Below are positions 10,504 to 23,300 of a DNA stretch of 53,459 bases, one piece after another (the stretch's first letter is position 1; each line of letters starts with the position of its first letter). Source of the DNA: Hirudo medicinalis (lineage: Eukaryota; Annelida; Clitellata; Hirudinida; Hirudinidae); contig MPNW01000374.1 of the NCBI GenBank assembly GCA_011800805.1, forward strand, positions 22,443 through 75,901, in the 5' to 3' direction. The notes beneath the pieces were generated by a model. The model searched no databases. It was given only the letters and a program-made list of their open reading frames with translations, and was not told where the DNA came from. A program made the position numbers and the translations under genes.

Positions 10504-12619
10504 AAACCTCTTCCTGTATCTCACGATTCTATAAACGGCCGATAGATGGCTGGAGTAGTCTGATCTTTCCAAATCATCTTTCACCTCTTCTTTGGTCAAG
10601 CGATACTCACCCAGTTCGGAAAATACCTCCTCAGCCAGTTTGTTGCCACCGGTCGCATCTGATGATTGGATGGTGTTCGTAGTTTTGCCCCGTCTGGGGT
10701 TGATGGTTCCAGATTGGATCCACTGGTCCGCCAATATTTCGTCCACCCTCGGACGGTCGGACGGATTAGGAAGCAAAATGTTGCGGAGCAAACGTGAGCA
10801 GCCAGCCGTGACGAATGCCGGGATAATGAAGTTTCCTTCTTGTATGAGAGCCTGGAACATAAGTAACTCTGCTGGTAATTCACTCAGTGCTTGTGCTTCT
10901 GTGTTCGTGTGAATGCCTCGTTGTGGCATCGAATTGGTCCCATAAATTGAAGCACATCACCCAAAAAATAATCTCGTTGTTCGTGCATTTAAGAGCCATC
11001 TCTTCATTAAGTTGATTTTAACCAATAAGATGAAAAATTATCAATAAAGATAATGGCGATATTTAATTTGGTAGTTAATCGCGTCTATAATTTAATAAAT
11101 TTATACATCAAATAATATTTATGAAATCTTATCAAACTATTATTAAGACTGATATTACATTATTGTAATATTAATAATCTATAATATTTAATTCAAAAGT
11201 AAGTTATTTAGTTATAATTTAAATTATCATCCTTGTAATATATGGAATAATATGGAATTCCATATAAAATGTGGAATGTTCATTAATTTCCGTAATGTTT
11301 AACTTTAAATCTCGATTTACCACCTTGAGTTTCTTGACTGTATCAGCTTGGAAGGGCAACAAAGATGTGACCATGAAGTACAGAAGAATTCCCAAAGCCC
11401 AGACATCCACCGCTTCCCCATTGTAATGTTCATCCTTGAACAACTCAGGAGCAGCATAGGGTGGGGAACCACAGTAGGTGTTGAGGAAGGACCCCGGTTC
11501 TACCTGGGTGCTGAACCCCAGATCTCCTATCTTGACCTCATCTCGGCAGAACAAAACATTCTCCGCCTTTAAATCTCTATGGATGATGCCACTTTTGTGC
11601 TGGGAAAGAGGAAATCTTTGGTTGGTTCATGGTGCGGAAGAAATTAAAAATGATGGTGGAAATGGTAGTTTATTTCAACATTTTAACTTATGTTATTGAG
11701 TCGAACAGAAAAAAACCTACAAAACACTAAAGCATCATAAATATAAAGTCAGGAAAATCAGTTCAGTGGTTGGTCCTAAGGGATTGGCAGCCTGTAATTT
11801 GGACAACGGGTTTCATAATTTACAGTAAGTTTTGCATCGATGAGGTTATTTGGTTATGGACGGAATAAGCAACATCTTAATAAGCAACATCTTAATAACT
11901 TAACATCTTAATAACTTCATTACGAGCGTCTTTGAAACACCGGCGAATAAAAATTAAACAAATTTAAACGACCGTTAAAGGGAACTTAGATTCGGTTTTA
12001 GGAACATGTTGCATGAATATGAAGATGAATTAATAATAAGGTCGATGGATCGCCAATGAAGAGCTTGGATTCTTACCATGTACTCAATGGCAGACACCAT
12101 CTGACCAAAAAAGATCTTGCACTTCTTATCGGGAAATCTGCCTTCATCCGAAACTTTCGTGTACAGATCGCCACCGTCTGCATAATCACAGACGATGTAA
12201 ATTTTGGAATGGGTGTGGATAACCTGGAATAGGCAGACGATGTTCGGATGGTCCATCTTTTCCATGCTGGATACCTCACGTTCGACGAAACGTTGAGTCT
12301 TGGCGTTCAACTTTGATCTGTCAATGATTTTTATCGCCACCTTGTCTAAAAGAACATTTACATGTTACACAGTAAATGATTAAAAATCCAGTCAAACGCT
12401 TTCTTTCAAACCTCTCGTCAACGAATGGAGGCCCAATTTGACCTGAGAAAAGTTTCCCTTTCCTATGTCTTTTCCAATTTTATAGAGACCGATCCTAGCA
12501 CCTCTCTTTATCTCTTTTTGCCAGGATTTGTTTTGTATGATATTATCAATGCTAAGTTGAAATGAGAGATCTGAATTTTGAACCTTTTTGCTGCACAATG
12601 ACTCATCTTCCGATGACAT
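10411..12619 (-). CDS. NIM1K: NIM1 serine/threonine protein kinase
   Basis: AMPK-related kinase of the CAMK group. Four exons on the minus strand (12619-12412, 12345-12077, 11599-11324, 10851-10411) join in frame to about 397 residues; the human protein is about 436. Visible kinase features: glycine loop [15 protein letters not shown] lysine (K75), HRDLKAEN catalytic loop (D168), activation segment [12 protein letters not shown], and [15 protein letters not shown]. The spacing and wording match NIM1 more closely than MARK or SNRK, and the C-terminal tail (VYRIVRYR ... SKLCVIL) aligns with the NIM1 tail. The magnesium-binding DFG is DLG here (residues 185-187), a conservative but uncommon change. 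Known NIM1 is activated by LKB1 phosphorylation of the activation loop. The gene lies head to head with OTUD7. Confidence 0.93.
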
Positions 12620-13236
12620 AGCGCATTTTGATTTTTATTTGTGAGTTCTTAGAAACTAAGAGGTTCGGGGGTTTACATTGAACTCGTTAACCGGCATTGC
12701 ATAGGTATTCTCAGGCACACCTTGGTAAAAAAAAAAACTAAAAACAATCTATTGACAACAGGAATGAGTCATTAAACGTATGAACTATTTTACAAAACAT
12801 TTTTAACGAATATTGCAAAATCAAAACATGCAAAAAGGTATTTATTAAATCCTTGCAAATCATAAATTTTTGTTGCCTTAAATGTTACGAGTTTGATTAT
12901 AACAATTATAACATTATAACGCTTAAAATACAAACATGTTTTATACTATTTAATCGTTTTAAATAAATGATTCCTTGATAGTCATGATGATGACTCTGGT
13001 ACGGTAAACATTTTATTGACATTGTTGTGGTACTGTTCATTGGCGTTCTGTTTGTTCTGGAGTTTAAGTCGCCTTATCTCCATCCGAGGGTTTTCTTATC
13101 TTTTATTTCATCGAGACTTTGTATGCGATATCTGAGACTTACTCGATATCATGTTTGTTTTTTAAAAGTTAATTCCAAGTAAAAGATTTAGGTCTGACCA
13201 GTGCACTTTCGCTGATTGTACGAACAAGCTTCTGAC
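12620..13236. promoter_or_regulatory. Shared divergent promoter region of NIM1K and OTUD7
   Basis: Only about 617 bases separate the NIM1K start codon (minus) from the proposed OTUD7 start codon (plus). Both promoters and both 5' UTRs must lie here unless upstream noncoding exons exist. I recognise no specific core element. Confidence 0.5.
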
Positions 13237-16203
13237 ATGTCAAAATCAAGTAACTCATCTAGCAAAATCAAAATTATGCAAGAGGATGACGATATTGAAG
13301 ATCTAAAGGCAATTCCAGGTGTCATTTACGTTTGCATGAATACTACAGTCTACATGAAAGTTGTAATTATGTAACATATTGACGATCGTATGTAAATTTT
13401 TTTGACAACATTTGACATTAGGCACTTTCGTTCGGATTTGTAGTAATTTTAGGTAATTACTCATTTGATTATTGTGTCATTATTGCTGTGTGAATATGCA
13501 TCAACATTCTTCAATTTCAATAGCTTCCTCACTGATACGATTCAACATTGAGTGAATGCAATGGTCATTTACTTAATAGTTAATAAGTTAATAACTAAAA
13601 ATGTTAAGCTAATTCCCTCACAAAATATTCGTTCGTCTGCGACAGCCCGCCTCCAGAGAGGCTTTTCAAAGACGAGCAACAACATCGAGCTGGTCGGACT
13701 TGCCAGAGACTTCATGCTCAAAGACATCTGCCTCAATTCAGAGGAGGAATTCTTTGCGGAGAAGACCGAATTCACTTTTACTCTTCCTGATCTGACAAAG
13801 TATCCTGAGAGTTTCAAGGCTTTCCTATTCAAGGAGCTCGTTGAAAGCTCCATGCTCGTTTCTCTGGAGCAAGAAGGTAGGATTTTTGCCGATTTAGTCA
13901 CTATTGCATGTGATTCATTTTCGTTTATTTTAGGTTTATTAAGAGTTTGACCTCGATAAAAATTGTAATCCATCATTTATAATTTTAATGATAAGGTGAG
14001 GATTAAGTAAGTGTTGCTACTTACCTTGTTAATATTGTCATACAATATAATGACAATAATAAAAATAATATCAATAATAACAATGTAATGTTCACTTTGG
14101 AATATCAAATAAAAAATTTATTTATTTATTTTAGGAATGGTTTATTCTAGTTCTGCATCAATTGAATGAGCTAAATCTAATGATTTAAAGGTTTACTTTC
14201 AAACTTAGATTATTGAAAAATTATTCCTTTAACATTTAATTCAATTATTTTGTAACTAACAGCATTAATAATTAATATAATGATTATAACACCCATAACA
14301 TCTATAAATAATAATGCATTTCTGGCTAACGATCAATTCCCCATTACCGCTCGTGACAAATTATCAGCCCCTGTCTCCGAAAAACGTTAACTCTCCGCAA
14401 ATATTCGACTGCAGGCCACTTAAACTGGTGGACGGACTTGGGCATCTGCGAGCGTCTGCTTCCCATGGTTACCTGCGGTGATGGAAACTGCCTACTCCAT
14501 GCTGCCTCTCTCTGTAAGATTGATCTGCATCTCATTAGTTATTCGTTCTCATTAAATATTCGGGACGTTCGAAATCGAGACGTCCGATTATCGACGATCG
14601 TCTCGAATTTAGTTTTAATGTCACTGACATTTAAGTCGTGCATTTGGAATTGTAATCACACTTTCCCACTTGTCCATGTAGAAAATTTTAGGATAATATT
14701 CAAAATTTTATTCTCCTTGCCCAGCCATGTGGGGCTTCCACGACAGGGTTCTTGCCGTCCGTCGTGCCCTCAACACCGTCATGCTCAGAAGTCGACATCT
14801 CGATGCCTTCAGACGACGATGGCGTCACCAGCAGTCGCTGTTCCTGAGGAGTTGCGAGTTGGTTCTCGATGAAAACGAGTGGAAAAGGGAGTGGGATCTC
14901 CTCGTGGAAGTCACCTCTCTCGAACCTAGGAATGCACCTAGGAGCAGTACCCACCAGGGGTAGCTATTAACATCTGTTTACAAATATATTTACGTGCATA
15001 CATGTCATGTTTTGCAACGGCCATTGTAAACATCGTCTTGTCCAGGGTGGGCTGTTGCTGTTATTGGGATCATTTTTTTGTGGCCATGTGTCTGTATTGA
15101 TTTTGTCAAGTCAAGTGTCTTATTATCGAGCAAGTGTTACAACTGATTGACAAATCATCTAGGACCCTGGATTAGTATTAGCATATGGGTCGTTATTCCT
15201 ACCAATATCAGAATTAATATTAAATATTATTGTAATTTACATATCAGTATCGTTTAGTTTATTTATGTTAATTATAATTAATGTTAGTATTTGTGATGTC
15301 CAAGTTACAGTGGAAAAAAACAATTTGGTGGAGGTAGCCAAGCTGCAAATCAAACCTCGTCTGCCATTCCGTCCGACGCCATCTACGAAAGCCTCGAAGA
15401 ATTCCACGTCTTCATCCTGTGCCACATCATCAAGCGGCCCATCGTCGTCATGGCGAACCCGTTCCTTAAGAATTCCCAGGGAGAGAATTTTTCTCCCGTT
15501 CCCTTCAGGGGCATATACCTGCCTCTGGAGAGGGCGCCCGGGGATTGCTGCACCAGTCCCCTCCTGCTCGCCTACAACCTCGGACACTTCTGCGCTTTGG
15601 CGGCCATGCAGAGCGACAGCTCGAATGCTAACAAGACTCGTGAGTCATCGTGTTTTGTGTGTTGTCAATGGTGATAGAACTGATGAAATTGGTATTATTA
15701 TTCATTCATTCATTCACTTACTCACTCATTCATTCGATATTCATCCTGGCTTTGATGTGGAAATACTAGGATGAACACAAACCTCATACATGCAAGATTT
15801 GTGCATGGCAAACAAATATAAAAAAAATGAATGACAATACAATAAAACTTAGCTAATTGAGATTTTTTAAATGATCTTTGTATAATTATATAATTAATTA
15901 ATAAATGAATATAATTATCACAATAGTTAATAACAATACTAATTATTATTATCATTATTATCATTATTATTTGTTTTAAAGTTGTATATAGTGATAGTTG
16001 TTGTTTCACTAGTTCCCAGAGATTTACTTAAGCAGCTTCATTATTGCCATTATTGTTGTTGTTATATTTATTATCATTATAATTATTATTTTTTATCTTT
16101 TATTATTATTATTATTGAATAACTCACTTCAGAATGAGGCATTATATGCAGGATTGCAGATATTTTCATTGATTGCACTCCGACTGTTTCAACAACCATG
16201 GCA

Positions 16204-16235
<32 letters not shown>

Positions 16236-16782
16236 CATCATTATTATTTAGAAAAATTTCCATTCCCCACACATTTTCAAATATCGATAACAATCACCCT
16301 CAGCCAGAATTATTATTTATTTTTTTGCAATATGTGGAATTATTTGAATCTATTTGATTAAAAATTGAATCGAATCATTTATTGTCGTTTGAGTAGTTTC
16401 TGAGTCATGTTCCATCACTTTGCAATGCAGAATACTACTCTCCATGAAACTCACATTCAAATAGTCTGCCTGGCACGACACATCATCGTCGTCGTCATCA
16501 TTGTAATCGTCCATTGATTCGTTTGATCAAACTCAATGGTATTTCTTAATGTTTATCCTGTAATTGCTTCTTATCCTGTTTCTTGTTTCTCCGAACGTGC
16601 TTGATTATGTATTGACAAATGTACACGAGTCTCGGTATTTGTGATATTTGCAAAATGACGTAGTAGTGCTAATAGTCATCACTCCTATATATATATTTCT
16701 CCATCTATCTAATAATATTAAAACAATATTGATTATGTTATTAATATTAATTAACAGTATTAATTACATAATGTTGCAATAT

Positions 16783-16815
<33 letters not shown>

Positions 16816-18720
16816 TTACATAGTAATATATAATATATTATATTATTTGAATATGCTAATGTGACTAACATGCAAATTACTCGATCTCAGTGAACATACC
16901 GCTGGTGGATTGCGACATGAACCTCCTGCCCATCCATTTCCTCGTCGATCCAATCCTTCGTTCTGGCAACGAATTGCATGGTCCAAGTCGAGAGGAAAAA
17001 CTGTCCATACTCAATAAGTACCTTGAGGTAAAGCTCATTGGCGAAAGGGATGACCTTTTGGTCGACCTCGGTGACGGCAGCACGACCTCCGGATCAAATC
17101 CTTCAAAGTTTGACCCCTTGTTGTAGTGCACAGAAATAAGTGCATGCATATAAATTCATCAATGCATTATTAATGTCAGATCCTATTGCTGGCTGTCTTG
17201 GGTTTCAAATATACAGCTTATCAGCCAACATTATGTATTGAAACTCTCTTGCTGAAATAAAATCAGTAATATTTGAGTTTATACTTTCAAATGTCGATAT
17301 GTTCAAGTCTTAAACATTACTTGACCAGCTCATGACCATCCATTCTCATGTTATTAGCAAAACAGGAGCCATTCATGGTACCAGGGCAGAAGTTCTTTCT
17401 GGATTCAACCTTTTCCAGAGGAGGCGTTCCTCCCTCCAATCCACAAAATACGTCCGTCCTTTTAGCTCATCAGTGGATGCTCAGGGAGTCAATGACAAGA
17501 AGGTCCTCTGTGCCAGACTAAACATTAAGAAAACACCTTTCGCTAATGAACTGGTCAAGAACTACCTGAAAGAGGCCCAGCTGAGGTTCGAAGGCATGAC
17601 CAGACAGAAGGTCGGCCAACTGGAGGAAATCCGACGAAGGAGCAAGGAAGGAATACAGCTGCGGCACATCGGCCAGCCTTCTTCCCACTCCGGCAAGTTT
17701 TTGAACATATTCAGGTCCAACAATGAAAAGCTCGACCAGGCAAACAAATCTCTGGGTTTTGGAACTCTTCTCCCAAAATCTTTGCCTCCTCAGCAGGATA
17801 GTCGAAACTCAATGCTTCCTGGAAATTTTATGCCGAGCGCCACAAACGGCAACGTCGGTTACCGCAGATCTGTTCCGATCGGATTCCTCAACCAAAATCC
17901 CTTAGATGTCCCACCCTTAGGATTGGTCGTGGCACCTGCTACTGAGAAGAAGGAGCCCTCTGGTGCTGTTAAAACAATCCAGAAACTCCTGGGACAAAAC
18001 AAAGTTAAGACAGAGAAATCTACCTTTTACAAAACCCAACCCAGCACGACAGTCGTCGAAGGGAACTCCAAGTTCTACACTCCCCTGCGGGAGGTGGAAG
18101 ATGTAAAAGAGGAGGGGTCTTCTGGCAGTTCTTCTAAAGATCTCTATCAGAACAGTTCTGGTGCATTTAAGCTGCCTCAGATCTTTCAAAGGATTCCTTC
18201 GCCATCTTCATCGTCCGCTACTTTGCAACGAGCAGACGAGGCGAACTTCTCTACTTTTCCGTCCCGTTCGAGCACATTAAAAGGCGCTTCCTCCTCGAAT
18301 GCCGAGGAGAACACGTCCTCTCTTCCAAAGATCAAATCCAAAAGCAGAACAAACGATCAGGACTGGACGAGAAGCTACGGCTTCAACGCTTCGACCTCCG
18401 ATCCCAACATCTTCGACAGCGAACTTCAGAACGCCGGGGGGAGTTCGGTTTTTGTGGGCACAAATCTCGATCATTCTGCCGGGAGAGCTTCCTCCTCCGA
18501 GGTTTTGCCTTGCCGATCCGACGGATGCACGTTTTTTGGCTCGAAGGAAAAGAATGGCTTCTGTTCTGTGTGCTTTGCAGAGAGAGGTTTTGAAGGAAGA
18601 TTCACTGCATCGAGGTCAAAAGACTCGAACCTCGACAGCAACAGGCAGAGCCACCAGGGCTCTAAGATCGAATTTCATGTGGACCAGCAGGGCTACCCTT
18701 TTTGTCAGACAAAATTGTGA
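13237..18720 (+). CDS. OTUD7: OTU-family deubiquitinase of the Cezanne/OTUD7 type
   Basis: Cysteine protease; vertebrate Cezanne prefers Lys11-linked ubiquitin chains. Seven exons are proposed: 13237-13318, 13646-13876, 14415-14513, 14725-14946, 15343-15639, 16891-17070, 17366-18720. Every junction is phase 1, which supports the model; total about 821 residues. The OTU core shows HLNWW, the catalytic Cys loop [11 protein letters not shown] (Cys about 130), [24 protein letters not shown] and the catalytic His in GHFCAL (about 293). The C-terminus carries an A20-type zinc finger, C-x4-C-x11-C-x2-C (about residues 753-773), which in this family binds ubiquitin. The middle is Ser-rich and probably disordered. 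The N-terminal UBA-like region of vertebrate OTUD7 is not seen; only about 27 residues precede the conserved part. The exon 4/5 and 6/7 boundaries are the least certain: without splicing, exon 6 runs into a TAG ending at 17125. Confidence 0.9.
15692..15740. repeat. ATTC/ACTC tetranucleotide tract in an OTUD7 intron
   Basis: Short ATTC and CACT units within the intron after exon 5. The same large intron (15640-16890) also holds an ATT tract near 16202-16240 and an AAT tract near 16786-16815. Confidence 0.8.
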
Positions 18721-20376
18721 GTGTACGGTGCAATTTTCAGTGGGTTTTGGATCTCGTTTATTATTTTGTTCGAGATATCTTGATGCATTTCGCTTTATGT
18801 GAGCAGCCTCTGGTTTTGTTTTCTTCTCATTTCCCTCACCCCTCGAAGCGATAGATTCTGCAGTGGATTCTGCATCCTCAAGTACTTGGTTTCACCTGGG
18901 GAGTTGTACTGTTGTACAGACAAATTTTCATTTTTCACCTTGCAATGTCCGTGCCTTGGTAAGTCGCTCGCCAATAACACGCGATTGAATTCCGGCTATG
19001 TGCAATGATAACCGATCTTGTTAGGAGAGGTCGTACTCTGCCCTGTTTTCACAACTTAACTGCTGGGAAAGTGATGGGGTGAGTGATGATCTTATTGCAT
19101 TTCACACATCTATTTGTTGGCAGAGACTTTTACGTTCAAAAGTGGCTTTTTGTGTTGATCCAGATGATGCTCAGATTAAGTTTCTCAACGTTCTCGCGTG
19201 ACGTTCGATTTGTTTATGCCGATTTTGTGAACCCGCAATTTTTTGTATTTTTTCCTCAAAATTATGATCCCTTTTAATGGTGTTAATTTTGTTACAAATT
19301 TAGTTTATGTACTGATAGCAACTGAAGTGAGATTTGTCAATTCTATCCCTACACTCTGTGATAGGCAAGCAATTGAGTGGTTACAAATATTTCAACCATG
19401 CACAAAAGTAATCACTCAAGCCCATTGTCTCTTATTTGCTTTGTTGAATTACTGATAAGTGAGTTATTTTCAAGAAAAATAAACATTGGCCTCTGTTTTA
19501 CGTCGTCCATGGTTTTGTTGGTGAGCAAATGAGTTTTTAATTGACTGCTACATTTATGTTTTGTGGGGAAGTTATACATTGGACTTCATTAAGCATAAGT
19601 CCAGATCTGGACCTAGACCCAAAGCTACTAAAAATAAAAACAAAAAAAAACAGTTCTGACAACCGTGCTTATTTTGCTCAACGGGTTTTATTTCTAGGAT
19701 CGCCCTTGGTTTGGGGTACTACATAAATGGTCGGGCGATTACAGCGTCTTCACTTCTGATTGACAAGACACTCAGAATATCGCCTAATTACAAATATGGA
19801 CGAAATCTCTGAGGCAGTAAATTTTTACGTTTTTAACCACATACGGTCCCGATAGCTCGCAGTCGTGTCACGGAAATAATAATCCCACTCTGTGGGAGTA
19901 AAAAAATATGCTTTTGGTTGACCTCAAATAGAGATTTAATAAAATAAGATAAAGATAAAGAATTTAGAGATTATTTAAATCAACTATTTATGGATTTAAC
20001 TATTGATGTGGACGTTCATACTTTTCGTACTTGCTTGATTTGATTTGTTAGTTGCTAATTTTATGCGATTATCACTTCAGAGGACAACAGTTTTTTTTTT
20101 AAATAGCCCTATGGCTATTTAAGAAAATAAATTGCATTTACATCTAGAATATATCAAAATAGAAAATAAAAAATAGAAACAACTTAAACATTTGTATCTC
20201 ATGTCCGCGCCAGTAACCATTGCTTTGTTGACTTTGGTTATCGCTTATTCTCCTTGGATATTGAATAATTTGAATACATTAAAAGATGTTTTGAATTAAA
20301 GCAAGCATATAATTTGTAGAACAATTTCAGTCTATAGATGACAAACGTCCGCATGTTTTGGTAACCAGCTTCATTT
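18721..20376. other. OTUD7 3' UTR and intergenic spacer
   Basis: No supported coding frame. An AATAAA at 19478-19483 is a reasonable polyadenylation signal for OTUD7, giving a 3' UTR of roughly 760 bases. The remainder up to Moonraker is AT-rich and unremarkable. Confidence 0.5.
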
Positions 20377-23300
20377 ATGGCAGTTACGAAATATCCAAAT
20401 TATTTGGAGGAGCTACTAAAATTAAAACTAAAAGAAAGCGTTTCAAACATCAATTCAAGAAAGTTGCCAACCAAACATGAGGTATGATATATTTTAAACC
20501 ATACTTGAAGTGAATCCTTGGAGTGCGACCTTAGAATGTAATGAAGGAATCAGATTTATTCGCAGTACTAAACGTTAATTTTGAACCTTAAAACAGAAAT
20601 TTAAGTTTCAAATGTCTCAGAAGAACGTCTCAACTTGGCAGTTCAGCTTGCACAGAAAGATGTAAAGGAAGGAAACATTGCACATGACTTTATTCAAAGA
20701 AGAAAAGCCAAAGGAAATTTTGCGTCACGTCACCATGAAAACAATATTGTAATTTTTTTTTAATTTTCTATAATATTTACTTTAACAAGTCAATGAACAT
20801 TACTAAATCCACTGCTTTGAGCACATTGTCATCAGTGTCCTCACAGTCATAAAGCTCATAATCATAATAAAGTAGCATATTTACTTTAACAAGTCAATTT
20901 TACACATATTTTCACAAGTAATTACTACCCAAAACATGTGCCAAATTGCAGGATGACAGTTATGATTACGATGACCGGCCAGGTACCGGATGCAACTGCA
21001 ATGGTGAACTGAGGGATGTCACACCTCGCCACAAAGATCTTCCTCGTTAGTATTTGATGATTTAAGTTTAAAATTAATTAAAAATATATGATGAACTTTC
21101 AACACGGATAATCGTCGTCATGGTTTCGAACATCCAACCACTGCTAACCCAACAACTTTCTTTGCTTATTAAGTTATGCATTAATTGTAACTGATGTTTG
21201 TGGCATTTATTTATTTATTATTATTAATAATAATACTATTATGACTTGTTACTTAAGTATTAATATTATAAGGACATGACAATCAAATCGAGTCCTTATC
21301 CTGACCTTCCAGAACATGGTTCACACTTTTTCAGTCCGTACGATGTCTCCTCCTGTGAGGGACGAGAATTCCGAACCGACGACAAAGAAGAAGTCGATCG
21401 TCACGGAGCAGGAGGCTTCCATCGAATTTAACAGGTTGAAGACAGAAATTTTGAGGCTCATAGGAGAGGTTCACGAGCACGCCAAGGTCAACACGAAGAC
21501 GAGATCGAGTGAGTCGTCTGCTGCAGGAATCGATTTGGAATTAACCGATATTTAATCGATTCGGTACGGCTTATTACCGTTTTAATTTTTTAGATCTGAT
21601 ATTAATAAATGACAACATCTTTGCTAAATTAGTCTTGACAATTTCTTTTCATCAACTTTATCGACCTTCTTGCCTTCTTGACAGTTTTTGTGAAACTATC
21701 AGTTGATTTGTAATTAAATAAATAAATTAAACGACCATTTTAACCCTTTAAAGAAGAGGATCCCGCGGAGGCCGAGAGGAGAAGGGTGAGGGTTGGCGAG
21801 AGGACGAACAGGATCGGTCGACTGACCTACGACCTCGGCAGGGGCACGAAAGACTTTTTGAACGACGTCAGGAGGGGAAGGAGGCAGGTGGGTTGGTAAA
21901 GTGTCAGGTGTGATTTGGGATTTGGAGGGAATTTTATGAGCTCTTTAGAGTTCAGGTTCTATGGTGAATTGCTAGTCATCCGAAATGCTGGAAATAATCG
22001 TTTTGCTTATCGTGTTATTATTATGACATTGCTGTAATGTCATCACGTTATTATTATTATGACATTGTTGTAATGTCATAACGTTATCACTAAATTCCTG
22101 TTAATGCATCCCAGGCATTTTATTGTATGTTTATTTATTTTTTCCAATCCCTACATCAGGACAGCCTGAAGAAGCTTCTCCACTTCTACAAAGAATCACT
22201 GAAGGTGCTCAAGATGGTCGCCATGCAAGCGTCGGACTCGTCCGATCCTCCTTCCTTCCTGCGCTTGAAGATCTTTCCCGACCTCATCGCCATCCTGAGG
22301 TAGCAAGACCTTCGACCTTTGACCTGAAGATTTTTTGAATTAATTTAATTGAATGGAATTTAACCTAAATAGTATGTTTATTTGTAATAATAATATTATA
22401 TTTGCAAACTATTACTTAGTTTAATGTTATGTTGTCACAATGTCAATGATTACATTTTAAGTTAAGTGGTTAGTTAGTCAGTTTCATGTTCACTGACGGA
22501 ATGTTCACATTGTGAACATGTTGGAATTGAGTTGAATTGGACTTAGCATTTTGAATCTTTTTGTGCAAATGAATGCTTCCCTCTTGTCATTGTAGTGATT
22601 TGTCCTTCTCCGCTGTCGAACTCGATGTCGATTCGACGACCAACGAACGAGAACCGGCTTTAGAATTGAGGAAAATTCTGGTTATTTTTTCAGCTTTATT
22701 ATTCTATATTATAATATTCCACATTGTCCACTGTGCTTTCTTTTATTTTGTATTAATGCTTTAAACAAATACATTTTTATTAAAAATCAATGAATGTTTT
22801 TTCTCAAATCTAATCTCACTTAAATGTTTTAAATCTGAAGGCATTATGATGATACTTGCTACTCTTTTGGCTTCCTGTAGCCTAGTGGTAGCTTGTTAAA
22901 TGTACAAATATTCTCAACCATCTTTTGTATCGCATCAAAAACACGTGATTGCATCAGATTCGGCTTTTTGTTAGAAGCCGTTGCATTGAAATGTTTGGTT
23001 TCGGGTTTTAATTCAAGTAATTTGTACCGCTCTTATTGGCTGAAAAATTATGATAATGCAAATTGTCGTCCTAGGATTTTTCCAGTGCGAATGGAAAGCG
23101 AAGGGTTCACTTTCCTCGGATGCACCGACCGCCGTCCTCCCCGTGGTCGGACCAGGATTTCAACAACAACATCGTTCAACAGAAGCAACTGCAATGGTTG
23201 CAAACCAATCGGTTCCCCACCCCAGCTGATGATTCGGAGGATAAAAGTGTAATTAAGATGTCGAACGGAGACGGGAGACCCGCAAGTCAAGATCTCGAGT

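Noticed and set aside
13552..13645. Upstream extension of the OTUD7 exon 2 frame
   Set aside because: The acceptor at 13645 restores phase with the exon ending at 13318, and the extension has no family similarity.
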